Origin: a virus | Length of the DNA: 22,455 bases | IMG/VR virus record: IMGVR_UViG_3300010354_000734 | Location: 1-22,455 of that record | Direction: 5' to 3' (one strand) | Shown: positions 1-7,756 of the stretch, one piece after another | Position numbering within the stretch: the stretch's first letter is position 1 | How the letters are laid out: each line of letters opens with the position of its first letter | The notes under the pieces: generated by a model | Told to the model about the DNA's origin: nothing | The model's input: only the letters and a program-made list of their open reading frames with translations | Databases searched by the model: none | Program-made: the position numbers and the translations under genes

Positions 1-1811
1 AAGACGGCTCCGAAAGAGACGAAACCGCAGACTTATGCAATGGTCTGTACCGCGCCGACGTGCAGGACTCGTGCGCCGAAGAGGCATTCGACAATGCTTT
101 CGAAGAGGCGGTGGGCGGCGGCTTTGGAGCTGTCAGGCTTCGGACAGTCTACGAGGACGAAGAGGACGACGAAAACGACCAGCAGCGCATCAGGATCGAA
201 CCGATATTCGATGCCGATTCGTCCGTCTTTTTTGATCTAAACGCCAAGCGGCAGGACAAGAGCGACGCAAAGCGCTGCTATGTACTCACAGCCATGTCTC
301 GGCAGGCTTATAAAGAAGAGTACAACGACGATCCGACAAGCTGGCCTAAAGAGGTCATGCAAACCGAGTTTGATTGGGCTACGCCTGATGTCGTCTACGT
401 TTGCGAGCATTATCGGATCGAAGAAACTAAGGAAACCGTCCGGACGTATCAGGCGCTCGACGGCACCGAGGTTAAGTATTCTGATTCTGACTTCGAGAAA
501 AACGAAGAGCTGGAAACCGAGCTATTAGAAACAGGCCATCGCGAAGTGCGGCAGAAGCGCGTCAAGCGCAAACGCGTGCGCAAATACATTTTGAGCGGCT
601 CGAAAGTGCTTGAGGATCTCGGATATATCGCTGGCAAGTGCATCCCGGTTATTCCCGTTTACGGCAAGCGCTGGTTTGTTGACAACGTCGAGCGGTGCAT
701 GGGTCACGTGCGCTTGGCCAAAGACCCGCAGCGCCTAAAGAATATGCAACTCTCCAAGCTAGGAGAGATCAGCGCATTGTCGAGCGTCGAGAAGCCAATC
801 TTCGCACCTGAGCAGATCACAGGCCACGAGATGATGTGGGCGCAGGACAATCTGAAAGATTATCCGTATTTATTAGCCAATCCGATCACAGGGCCCGATG
901 GGGCAATGCAGGCCGGGGGCCCGGTTGCTTATACCAAGCCTCCGCAGGTTCCGCCGGCAATGGCCGCATTGCTGCAGCTCACTGAGCAGGATATGGCCGA
1001 GATTCTCGGAAATCAGCAGCAAGCCGACAAGATGGTCAGCAACATCAGCGGCAAGGCTGTCGAGGCTATCCAGGAGCGGATCGACGCGCAGGCCTTTATC
1101 TATATGAGCAATCAGGCCAAGCTAGTGCAGCGCACGGGCGAGGTGTGGCTATCGATGGCTAAAGATGTGTACATCGAAGAAGGTCGGAAAATGAAGTCGA
1201 TCGGTTCTCAGGAGCAGGTCGAATCGGTTCAGATCATGAAGCCATCGGTTAATTCTGAGACCGGCGAAATCGAGTACGAAAACGATCTTGCCGACGCATC
1301 GTTTGACGTAGTGGCATCGGTAGGCCCGACCTCGCGCAGTAAGCGCCAAGCTACGCTGCGGTCGCTGATCAACATGATTCAGATCACCGACGACCCTGAA
1401 ACGCGCCAGGTTCTAACCGGCATGGCCATGCTTAACATGGAAGGCGAAGGGATTCAGGACGTTCGCGACTTCTTCCGCAAGCGCATGGTCATGATGGGCG
1501 TTATTAAGCCGACCGAGGAAGAAGCCGCAGAAATGCAAGCCGCTGCACAGAATCAGCAGCCGGACCCGAATGCAGTATTTTTACAGGCAGCAGCCGAGGA
1601 AGCGACTGCTAAGGCTGCGCAGGCTCGGGCGTCTGTCATTAAGACCGTGGCGGATTCTGAGCTTGCGCAGGCTAAGACTATCGAGACGATGGCTAAGGTC
1701 GATCTCGGCGCACAGGATCAATCTATTAAGATTGCACAAATGTTAGGCAATACGCTTGGTCAGCCTGAGCAGATACAGCAGCCAGAGATCCAAGCGCCGC
1801 CGATGCAATAA
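1..1811 (+). CDS. P22-type portal protein (5' end missing)
   Basis: The portal is a dodecameric ring at one capsid vertex through which DNA is packaged and ejected, and to which the tail attaches. The reading frame is open from base 3 with no stop, so the gene starts upstream of the window; internal GTG or ATG codons should not be taken as the start. About 602 residues are visible, against about 725 in P22. Near the visible start is a block reading GFGAVRL followed by an acidic stretch, and further on FVDNVERCMGHVRLAKDPQR, which leads into the long helical part typical of P22-family portals. The last 90 or so residues are rich in Ala, Gln and Glu and probably helical, like a portal barrel. 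The scaffold and coat genes follow, as in P22. Family assignment is by recognition and gene order, not by a search. Confidence 0.93.
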   Translation, partial: DGSERDETADLCNGLYRADVQDSCAEEAFDNAFEEAVGGGFGAVRLRTVYEDEEDDENDQQRIRIEPIFDADSSVFFDLNAKRQDKSDAKRCYVLTAMSRQAYKEEYNDDPTSWPKEVMQTEFDWATPDVVYVCEHYRIEETKETVRTYQALDGTEVKYSDSDFEKNEELETELLETGHREVRQKRVKRKRVRKYILSGSKVLEDLGYIAGKCIPVIPVYGKRWFVDNVERCMGHVRLAKDPQRLKNMQLSKLGEISALSSVEKPIFAPEQITGHEMMWAQDNLKDYPYLLANPITGPDGAMQAGGPVAYTKPPQVPPAMAALLQLTEQDMAEILGNQQQADKMVSNISGKAVEAIQERIDAQAFIYMSNQAKLVQRTGEVWLSMAKDVYIEEGRKMKSIGSQEQVESVQIMKPSVNSETGEIEYENDLADASFDVVASVGPTSRSKRQATLRSLINMIQITDDPETRQVLTGMAMLNMEGEGIQDVRDFFRKRMVMMGVIKPTEEEAAEMQAAAQNQQPDPNAVFLQAAAEEATAKAAQARASVIKTVADSELAQAKTIETMAKVDLGAQDQSIKIAQMLGNTLGQPEQIQQPEIQAPPMQ

Positions 1812-1824
1812 ATTAAGCGGTATC

Positions 1825-1846
1825 CACCTGGCCGCACAATCAGGTG
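1825..1846 (+). other. Small inverted repeat between portal and scaffold genes
   Basis: CACCTG and CAGGTG form a 6-bp stem around a 10-base loop in the 51-base gap after the portal stop. No T-run follows, so it is not a standard terminator. It lies just upstream of the scaffold ribosome binding site (AGGGG at 1852-1856) and could influence translation or message stability. Function is unknown. Confidence 0.35.
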
Positions 1847-1862
1847 AGATTAGGGGTATTTA

Positions 1863-2717
1863 ATGGACGAAAATCAGGCAGATAAGGAACAGCAACCAGA
1901 AATCGAGATTGTCGAAGATCAGCTCACCGAAGCTCAGCCCGTCGAGGCTGAAGAAGAGCAAGATCAGGACATTATCGAGGACGAGGTTGTAGTTTCAATT
2001 GGTGAGGAAGCGCCGCCCACCGAAGAGGCTGACAAGCCCGCGCCTAAATGGGTTAGGGAGTTGCGTAAGACTCAGCGAGAACTGCAACGAGAAAATCGGG
2101 AACTAAAAGCTAAGCTGGAAAGTTCAACTGTAGTTGAGAAAAAGCCGACACAGTTAGGAAATAAGCCCACGCTTGATAGTTGCGATTATGACTCGGAGTT
2201 GTTCGAGGCTGAGCTGGCGAAGTGGTATGAACGCAAGCGTGAGGTAGACGCCGAGGAAGCCAAGGCTAGAGAATCGCAAGAAGCGCAGGAGCGCGACTGG
2301 CGGTCTAAGCTGGACGCTTACGGAAAGGCTAAAGCCGATTTACGTGTGCGTGACTACGACGACGCTGAAGAGGCTGTACAACAGCTTTTCGACGTGACTC
2401 AGCAGGGTGTATTGATTGAAGGAGCCAACAATCCGGCTCTTTTGGTTTATGCGCTCGGCAAGAACCCAAGCAAGGCCAAGGAATTGGCAGCGATTAAAAG
2501 CCCCGTCAAGTTTGCTTTTGCGGTCGCTAAACTGGAGAAAGAATTGAAAGTTAGTAACCGTTCAAGGCAAGCGCCGCCACCAGAGAAAACCGTCACTGGA
2601 ACGGGACGAATATCTGGTGCAGTTGATTCAACACTTGAAAGGCTCCGCGAGGAAGCAGCAAGCAGTGGCGACATGTCCAAAGTGCTAGCCTACAAACGGC
2701 AGCTCCGTAAAAAATAA
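1863..2717 (+). CDS. Scaffolding protein
   Basis: The scaffold directs coat assembly into a procapsid and then leaves. The 284-residue product is close to the 303 of P22 scaffold and is very highly charged. Residues 1-60 are strongly acidic. Residues 66-88 form a probable coiled coil (Arg/Glu/Leu repeats), and residues 115-160 are a second charged helical stretch. The C-terminus (about 256-284, LERLREEAASSGDMSKVLAY then a basic tail) looks like the basic helical coat-binding end of P22-type scaffolds. It lies between portal and coat, the expected place. The start is the ATG at 1863, preceded by AGGGG about seven bases upstream. Sequence conservation in scaffolds is poor, so the call rests on position, length, charge pattern and the basic C-terminus. 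Confidence 0.87.
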   Translation: MDENQADKEQQPEIEIVEDQLTEAQPVEAEEEQDQDIIEDEVVVSIGEEAPPTEEADKPAPKWVRELRKTQRELQRENRELKAKLESSTVVEKKPTQLGNKPTLDSCDYDSELFEAELAKWYERKREVDAEEAKARESQEAQERDWRSKLDAYGKAKADLRVRDYDDAEEAVQQLFDVTQQGVLIEGANNPALLVYALGKNPSKAKELAAIKSPVKFAFAVAKLEKELKVSNRSRQAPPPEKTVTGTGRISGAVDSTLERLREEAASSGDMSKVLAYKRQLRKK

Positions 2718-2729
2718 CCGAGGTTAATT

Positions 2730-4004
2730 ATGTCTAACTCATTTTCCAAAGAAGAGCGCATTGCTTTCGAGGATCTCCTCGAAGGTTTCAATGACGCGCT
2801 GGTTCTGTCCAAGAACGTAGCCGTCTACAACACCGATCAGCAGATGATGGAGCGGACCAACAACATCATTTGGCGCCCGCAGCCCTACATCGCTACGTCG
2901 TACTCTGGCACCGACCAGACGACCAACTTCGACGACTACAACGAGTTGTCAGTGCCTGCCACGATCGGCTTTTCGAAGTCGGTGCCATGGTCGATGACCG
3001 CCACCGAATTGCGTGACGCTCTGCAAGAGCAGCGCCTCGGCAGCTCGGCCAAGCAGAAACTTGCTTCCGATATCAACCTGGCCGTGATGAACGTCGCAGC
3101 AAACCAGGGCACGCTGTTTGTTAAGCGTACCGCCGCCGCGTCTGGCTTCGATGATGTCGCTCAGTGCGAAGCGATTTTCAACGAGCAGGGCGTGCCGGGA
3201 AACGATCGCTATCTGGCGCTTTCGACCCGCGACTACAATGGCATGGCGTCTAACCTGGCTGTTTCGACTCGTTCGTTCGGAAACGACATTTCTGACCGCG
3301 CTCTGCGCGATGCATACGTCGGTCGGATCGCTTCGTTCGAGACCTACAAGCTTGACTATGCTGTTCGCAAGTCGTCCGCCGCTGGTGGCGCTGGCATCAC
3401 CATCAACACGCTCGTTGCTGGCGGTAACTACTGGACGCCCAAGGCAACCAGCGTTGCAGCAACTGGCGAATCGAGCAACGTCGATAACCGTTTCCAGACC
3501 ATCACAGTTTCGAGCACGTCTGGCGTTGCTGCTGGCGATGCGTTCACGATCGCTAACTGCGAAGCCGTGCATCACATCACCAAAGGCTCGACCGGCCAGC
3601 CGAAAACCTTCCGGGTTATCTCGGTTCAGTCGGCAACGACCATGGTCATTTCGCCCCCGATCATCAGCGCTCAGGGCGGCACCGATGCTGAGAACCAGTA
3701 TAAGAACGTGACCTTCACGGCCACCGCTTCGAATGCGGCCATCACATTCCTGAACGTTGCCGACGCTGTCGTGAATCCGTTCTGGCAGAAAGACGCTATC
3801 GAAATCCTGCCTGGCCGCTACGCTGTGCCAAAAAATGCCGGTGCTGCTGTGATGCGTGGATCGACTGACCAGGGGATTGAGCTTGTAATCACGAAGTTCT
3901 ACGACATCAACACGATGAAAACCAAGTTCCGCGTCGATACGCTCTTCGGTGTCGTCAACAAACAGCCCGAGATGACCGGCGTCATCATGTTCGGTCAGGT
4001 CTAA
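2730..4004 (+). CDS. Major capsid (coat) protein, P22 coat family
   Basis: This is the HK97-fold shell protein. The 424 residues compare with 430 in P22 gp5, and the pattern can be followed along the chain: TNNIIWRPQP near residue 43 (P22 has SSNTIWMPVE), a helix-rich segment with LRDALQEQRLGSSAKQKLAS at 94-113, VDNRFQTITVSSTSG at 251-265 (P22 VDNRFATVTLSATTG), and NVADAVVNPFWQKDAIEI at 342-359 (P22 NVKDARTNVFWADDAIRI). The stretch from about 220 to 345 corresponds to the inserted I-domain that stabilises P22 coat subunits. A GAGGT ribosome binding site lies just before the ATG, 12 bases after the scaffold stop. Coding is regular and rich in preferred-looking codons, as expected for a very abundant protein. 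Confidence 0.95.
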   Translation: MSNSFSKEERIAFEDLLEGFNDALVLSKNVAVYNTDQQMMERTNNIIWRPQPYIATSYSGTDQTTNFDDYNELSVPATIGFSKSVPWSMTATELRDALQEQRLGSSAKQKLASDINLAVMNVAANQGTLFVKRTAAASGFDDVAQCEAIFNEQGVPGNDRYLALSTRDYNGMASNLAVSTRSFGNDISDRALRDAYVGRIASFETYKLDYAVRKSSAAGGAGITINTLVAGGNYWTPKATSVAATGESSNVDNRFQTITVSSTSGVAAGDAFTIANCEAVHHITKGSTGQPKTFRVISVQSATTMVISPPIISAQGGTDAENQYKNVTFTATASNAAITFLNVADAVVNPFWQKDAIEILPGRYAVPKNAGAAVMRGSTDQGIELVITKFYDINTMKTKFRVDTLFGVVNKQPEMTGVIMFGQV

Positions 4005-4025
4005 TTAAAAAAGGGGTTTTATATT

Positions 4026-4628
4026 ATGTCTTTGATTCCTGCAAACGGGACCGCGCAAATCGTGGTTCCTTCGGGCGAGTCGATTGCAGTTTATTGCGTC
4101 GGCACCGCTACTGTCTCGCGTTTGGTTGGCTATCCTAACTATCCCGATCAGGTTACTCAGATCGGTGTAGTTGATGACGGTCAGACCGTTTTCGGTTCCT
4201 ACTCTTCGGGCGCGACGATTATTGTCGACGCCTCGGGCGGAAGCGATGTTTACTACGAAGTCGGCAATGCCCCGGTGGTTAAGTCTGACCGCCGATCGGC
4301 ATCGACGTATAGCTTGGTCAATTCATTCAATACCACTGGCACCATTTCATCGGCGCTGCTACTCGGGGGATTGATTACCTCGACGACCGCCGCCGCTGTC
4401 AGTGCCACGCTGCCAAGCGGCGCAGGCATAGACCTGGCAGCCGAGTTTGTTGTAGGTGAAACGTTCGATTGGTCGGTGGTTAACACTGGCCCGAATACCT
4501 TCACCGTGCTACAAGGCTCTTCAGGGCATACGGTTGTCGGATCAATGGCTGTTGCTACCCTAACTTCCGGGCTGTTCCGCACCCGCAAGACCGCTGTTGA
4601 TACGTTCGTAACGTACCGTCTGGCGTAA
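4026..4628 (+). CDS. Beta-rich virion protein, possible capsid decoration or head fibre protein
   Basis: The 200-residue product is rich in Gly, Ser, Thr and Val, has almost no charged runs, and is probably all beta. The N-terminal part (to about 95) has short beta-type segments. The C-terminal part (about 105-200) is a module common in phage structural proteins: it reads EFVVGETFDWSVVNTGPNTF and ends in a TVVGSMAVATLTSGLFRTR block. The same type of ending is seen in the protein encoded at 5651. It follows the coat gene directly with a strong AAGGGG ribosome binding site and is followed by a terminator, so it is probably co-expressed at high level with the coat. A decoration or head-fibre role is inferred from position and composition; I do not recognise a named family. 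Confidence 0.72.
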   Translation: MSLIPANGTAQIVVPSGESIAVYCVGTATVSRLVGYPNYPDQVTQIGVVDDGQTVFGSYSSGATIIVDASGGSDVYYEVGNAPVVKSDRRSASTYSLVNSFNTTGTISSALLLGGLITSTTAAAVSATLPSGAGIDLAAEFVVGETFDWSVVNTGPNTFTVLQGSSGHTVVGSMAVATLTSGLFRTRKTAVDTFVTYRLA

Positions 4629-4640
4629 TTGTTGTAACTA

Positions 4641-4666
4641 TCGGGGGGCTTCGGCTCCCCGATTTT
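4641..4666 (+). terminator. Rho-independent terminator with UUCG tetraloop
   Basis: A 9-bp stem (one G-T pair), TCGGGGGGC / GCTCCCCGA, encloses a TTCG loop closed by C-G, the very stable UUCG tetraloop. TTTT follows at 4663-4666. It begins 12 bases after the stop at 4628 and ends just before the AGGAG at 4667-4671 that serves the next gene. Within a late operon it probably causes partial termination, giving more transcript of the coat and the 200-residue protein than of the genes downstream. Confidence 0.85.
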
Positions 4667-4677
4667 AGGAGTCTGAT

Positions 4678-4848
4678 ATGCCGCTCAAAAAAGGCTATTC
4701 GCAGAAAAGCATTTCCTCGAATATCTCCAAGGAAATGAAGTCTGGCAAGCCGCAAAAGCAGGCTATTGCAATTGCTTTATCGACCGCCAGGACTGCCGCG
4801 CAAAAGGCTGGCAAACCTGGTAAAGCGCCACCAAAAAAGGGCAAATGA
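4678..4848 (+). CDS. Small basic conserved phage protein
   Basis: The 56-residue protein starts MPLKKGYSQKSISSNISKEM, continues SGKPQKQAIAIALSTAR and ends in a Lys/Pro/Gly-rich tail. The type MPLKKG...SKxIxxNI...GxPxKQAxAIAL is common as a short gene in phage structural regions; its function is not known to me. AGGAG lies six bases before the ATG, directly after the terminator, so translation should be efficient. The stop overlaps the next start in an ATGA. The composition suggests a helical basic protein that could bind nucleic acid, but that is inference only. Confidence 0.8.
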   Translation: MPLKKGYSQKSISSNISKEMKSGKPQKQAIAIALSTARTAAQKAGKPGKAPPKKGK

Positions 4849-5162
4849 TGGATTTTCCACTGTTCGTGTACAAAAAGTCTAGTGTTAAGGGCAGCTTGAT
4901 CCCGTTTAAAACCTTGTTGGTTAAAGACGAAAAGCAATATAGTGCTGCTATCGGCGGCGGCGAGTGGTTTGCTTCCGTTCCTGAGGCTCTCGCAGAAAAA
5001 GCAGAGCAGCCTAAACAAGAGAAAGCTGATATTCCTGGCGACGAAGATCAGCCGAACCGCGAAGAATTAGAAGCCAAAGCGACCGAGTTGGGGTTAAAAT
5101 TTGACGGACGTACGTCTGATCGTAAATTGGGCGTTCTAATCTCTGAGGCTCTGGGCGAGTAA
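4845..5162 (+). CDS. Hypothetical protein with C-terminal HeH/LEM-like segment
   Basis: The 105-residue product has three parts: a folded-looking N-terminus (about 1-45, MMDFPLFVYKKSSVKGSLIP), an acidic Glu/Lys/Gln linker (about 46-70), and a C-terminal segment (about 71-103) reading NREELEAKATELGLKFDGRT then SDRKLGVLISEAL. That last pattern (helix, LGL, FD/GRT, second helix) is the HeH/LEM type of short helix-extension-helix domain often found at the C-terminus of small phage head-region proteins. The function of the whole protein is unknown. It starts inside the preceding stop (ATGA) and its TAA overlaps the next ATG (TAATG), so it is translationally coupled on both sides. Confidence 0.75.
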   Translation: MMDFPLFVYKKSSVKGSLIPFKTLLVKDEKQYSAAIGGGEWFASVPEALAEKAEQPKQEKADIPGDEDQPNREELEAKATELGLKFDGRTSDRKLGVLISEALGE

Positions 5163-5641
5163 TGGGCTACAGCAAGCGGCAATTCGTGACGGCGGCATTC
5201 GAGGAAATCGGGCTCGCGTCCTACGTTTTCGACTTGTCGCCCGAGCAGCTCGAAAGCGCATTGCGCCGACTCGATGCAATGCTAGCCGAGTGGAATGCTA
5301 AGGGCATCCGGCTCGGCTATCCGCTCCCAGGCAGCCCTGAGAGTAGCAACCTCGATGCAGAGTCGGCTGTGCCTGATTCGGCCAACGAGGCGATTATCAC
5401 AGGGCTTGCCGTTCGGATCGCTCCGAGCCTTGGCAAACAGCTTATGCAGGAAACCAAGGTCACGGCAAAACAAGGCTACAACACGCTGTTAGCTCGCGCT
5501 TGTCAGCCTATCGAAATGCAATTGCCAGGGACGCTACCGGCCGGCGCTGGTAACAAGCCATCGCGCTTTAGTGACCCGTTCCTATATCCGCCGTCCGACT
5601 CTATTGATGCGGGCTCAGATGGCCCGATCGAGTTTACTTAA
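5162..5641 (+). CDS. P22 gp4-like head-completion / tail adaptor protein
   Basis: In P22, gp4 binds under the portal after packaging, extends the channel and gives a platform for gp10 and the tailspikes. This 159-residue product (P22 gp4 has 166) keeps the recognisable blocks: a helical start, LRRLDAMLAEWNAKGIRLGY at 33-52 (P22 VDDLEAMMAEWYQDGIITGY), GLAVRIAPSLGKQ at 81-93 (P22 NLACRIAPDYALE), a Lys/Ala helix, and LPAGAGN followed by an aromatic Pro-containing segment at 125-143 (P22 MPTGSGN...HYFPG). The disordered acidic end also fits. The start overlaps the preceding stop by one base. Some gp4 proteins are reported to have muramidase activity; the sequence alone does not show whether this one does. 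Confidence 0.92.
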   Translation: MGYSKRQFVTAAFEEIGLASYVFDLSPEQLESALRRLDAMLAEWNAKGIRLGYPLPGSPESSNLDAESAVPDSANEAIITGLAVRIAPSLGKQLMQETKVTAKQGYNTLLARACQPIEMQLPGTLPAGAGNKPSRFSDPFLYPPSDSIDAGSDGPIEFT

Positions 5642-5650
5642 GGGCTATTT

Positions 5651-6106
5651 ATGCCGACTATTAACCAACTCTCGACAACTGACAGCGTATCGGCTGGGGA
5701 CTTGTTCCCGGTGTACGTAAGCAGCGAAGGCGACGCCCGCAAGGTAAGCGGCACTAATCTGCGTTCCTTTGTGCTTGATGGCGCATCGGTGGCCGACGAC
5801 AAAGTGACGCAATACGCCGCCCCGTCTGGTACTGGGTTTACTGTAACTATCACAAATAGCTCGAATAGCGTTTGGCTGATCTTGACCCCGACCGGCACAT
5901 TTGCAGCCGGGACAATTATTCTTCCGTCTGTGGCCAATACGGTTGATAAGCAAGAGCTGCTAGTCAATTCGACGCAGACGGTTACGTCTTTAACGATCAA
6001 CGGAAACGGCGCTACGGTTACGGGCGCACCGTCTACTATCTTGGCTAATGGGTTTTTCCGGCTGCGATTCGACGACGTGGCTAACGTTTGGTATCGAGTC
6101 GGTTAA
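5651..6106 (+). CDS. Beta-rich virion protein, fibre or decoration type
   Basis: The 151-residue product starts MPTINQLSTTDSVSAGDLFP, then SEGDARKVSGTNLRSF. This N-terminal type (a short segment ending in an xxGDxxP turn, then a DARKxS strand) is common at the start of phage fibre-like or decorating proteins. The C-terminal half is all beta in character and ends GNGATVTGAPSTILANGFF followed by RLRFDDVANVWYR, the same design as the end of the protein encoded at 4026. AAGGG lies about seven bases before the ATG. It sits between the gp4-like and gp10-like genes, where P22 has no such gene. A virion surface role is inferred. The exact location in the particle cannot be told. Confidence 0.72.
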   Translation: MPTINQLSTTDSVSAGDLFPVYVSSEGDARKVSGTNLRSFVLDGASVADDKVTQYAAPSGTGFTVTITNSSNSVWLILTPTGTFAAGTIILPSVANTVDKQELLVNSTQTVTSLTINGNGATVTGAPSTILANGFFRLRFDDVANVWYRVG

Positions 6107-6117
6107 AAGGGCAAAAA

Positions 6118-7569
6118 ATGACGGATCTTTTCAAATCACGCGACGGCGTACAGCGCCAAAACTTCAACCTTGGAAACGACGCGTACGGCGAGGTAGTGAC
6201 CCCGCGAAGCCAGCAATCTTTAATTCGCAGTAGCTTTGCCAAGGCAATCACGGGCGGTGTCGACTCTGACTTTTTGCAGATCATTGGCAGCGTAGGCGCT
6301 GGCATTGGAGTCAATCAGACAGGCGGCAATCTGGTCGTCACGTCTGGCACAACTGCAAACTCTGAGCTGATTCTGCGCTCGGTCAAGTCGGTTAGCGGCG
6401 CATTTGTCGCACGCTGGCAAGCTATTCTTAGTCAGCGGATCGCGAACAATAACTTTTATTTTGAGTTAGTGGACGTCATTGGAGACGGACTGGCGTACAC
6501 GATCAACTCGGCCACAAGCGTTACGGTCACGATTCCTAACAACAAATTCACCTCCGAAAACGTCGGGCAGTCGGTCACGATTGGCGCTATTACCGGGGCG
6601 GCTGGCTTGCCTGGTCGATATGCAATCGCCTCGGTTAGCGGCCTGGATGTAACTTTCACCGTCGCATCATGGCCGGCCAGCGGTTCCGGTACCTGCTCGC
6701 TATTCGGTTGGAATTTCCACCGTACGACGTATACCGGCACGACCGCTACTAATGCGGGCTACGATACTGGCCGCAACGGCTACGGGTCCGGCGACACGAC
6801 CGCAACAATCAGCACCACGGCATCGCCTGGTCACATGGGCATTATGACCAGCGAAGACGGAATGGCAGCATTCCTTGACCAGCTGGTAGCTAGTGCATCG
6901 AAAACGGTTCAGAGGGCAAGTCGGGTGATTAACGTCGCGCGCGACGATGTCGACTTGTTCTTGCAAATTCGCGTAGTAAACGGCACCGTAGCACCGGCCA
7001 GCACGACCACGCTTACTGTCGGCATGGTGTCGATGAGTAACTATGAGTCTGTCAACGTAGCGATCAACTCGGTCCGGCCGCAGATTAGAAACTCGTCGAC
7101 CCCCGTAGTTGTCGAGGATGGAACGCTTACTTCGGTTGCTACGGTTACAACCGTTTCTACTGTTACAACCGTTACCGGCATTACTACTGTTACGACCGCT
7201 GGTACCCCGGCTGTTCCGGCCACTCCGTACTTCGTCAACTCGGCTGCCACGACTAACGGCGCGTTAGTTCTTACTGGCACATCGGGATTGCAGGCTCTGT
7301 ACGCGACCAACACTGGCGCCGCTGCGGCGTTCGTCAAGCTTTACAACAAGGCCACAGCGCCTACCGTAGGCACCGACGTTCCGGAGATGATTATTCCGGT
7401 CCCGGCTGCTGTTGGTGGTGTTCCTGGCGTCGCTCAAATTATCCCCGGATTTAACGGCTATCGGTTCGCGCTCGGGCTTGGCATTGCCATCACTGGCGGC
7501 GCAGCCGATTCAGATACGACCGCAGTGGCGGCCGGGCAAGTGAAGGTCAAACTCTCAAGGACTGTTTAA
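6118..7569 (+). CDS. Large beta-rich virion protein with Thr/Val-repeat stalk
   Basis: The ATG at 6118 is chosen over upstream TTG codons because AAGGG lies just before it and the upstream codons overlap the previous gene. The 483-residue product begins MTDLFKSRDGVQRQNFNLG. Residues 45-310 are Gly/Ser/Thr-rich and beta in pattern, with a Gly/Thr-rich stretch at 206-240. Residues 338-360 are a Val-Thr-x tandem repeat (VTT, VST, VTT, VTG, ITT, VTT) that looks like a beta stalk. The C-terminal domain (about 370-483) contains FVKLYNKATAPTVGTDVPE, a module I recognise as frequent in phage head or tail proteins. The architecture of base, stalk and terminal knob suggests a fibre or head-decoration protein, probably oligomeric. 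No enzymatic motif was seen. Confidence 0.78.
   Translation: MTDLFKSRDGVQRQNFNLGNDAYGEVVTPRSQQSLIRSSFAKAITGGVDSDFLQIIGSVGAGIGVNQTGGNLVVTSGTTANSELILRSVKSVSGAFVARWQAILSQRIANNNFYFELVDVIGDGLAYTINSATSVTVTIPNNKFTSENVGQSVTIGAITGAAGLPGRYAIASVSGLDVTFTVASWPASGSGTCSLFGWNFHRTTYTGTTATNAGYDTGRNGYGSGDTTATISTTASPGHMGIMTSEDGMAAFLDQLVASASKTVQRASRVINVARDDVDLFLQIRVVNGTVAPASTTTLTVGMVSMSNYESVNVAINSVRPQIRNSSTPVVVEDGTLTSVATVTTVSTVTTVTGITTVTTAGTPAVPATPYFVNSAATTNGALVLTGTSGLQALYATNTGAAAAFVKLYNKATAPTVGTDVPEMIIPVPAAVGGVPGVAQIIPGFNGYRFALGLGIAITGGAADSDTTAVAAGQVKVKLSRTV
7129..7197 (+). repeat. Thr/Val triplet repeat encoding a probable beta stalk
   Basis: About 23 codons encode alternating Val-Thr-x units (SVATVTTVSTVTTVTGITT). 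The DNA shows repeated versions of ACTGTTACAACCGTT with base changes, so the repeat is old or kept by selection at the protein level. It separates the main body from the C-terminal domain of the 483-residue protein. Confidence 0.8.
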
Positions 7570-7570
7570 T

Positions 7571-7756
7571 ATGGCAACCTACGTCATCGTTGAAGAGGCT
7601 CCCGTTTATTACACCGTAGACGTCGAGTTCGATGGGCTGTCTTTTCGGCAATTGCTGATTAGCGAGCAAATTGGGCAAGGGCTTGCCGATCAGCTGCAAG
7701 CATATGCAGATGCTTACCAAGCAGACTACGAGCTGAGGGCCAAGAGTGGCGGCTAA
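7571..7756 (+). CDS. Small hypothetical protein
   Basis: The 61-residue product, MATYVIVEEAPVYYTVDVEF onward, is acidic, with a beta-type first half and a helical second half (about 32-58). I do not recognise it. The start has AAGGA eight bases upstream inside the end of the preceding gene, and its end overlaps the next gene by 11 bases, so it sits in the coupled late operon and is probably real. A virion-associated or assembly role is only a guess from position. Confidence 0.65.
   Translation: MATYVIVEEAPVYYTVDVEFDGLSFRQLLISEQIGQGLADQLQAYADAYQADYELRAKSGG

Noticed and set aside
2949-3575. 208-codon minus-strand frame opposite the coat gene
   Set aside because: The coat frame is firmly identified. 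The antisense product is Arg/Ser/Ala-rich without recognisable features, as expected from the complement of biased codons.
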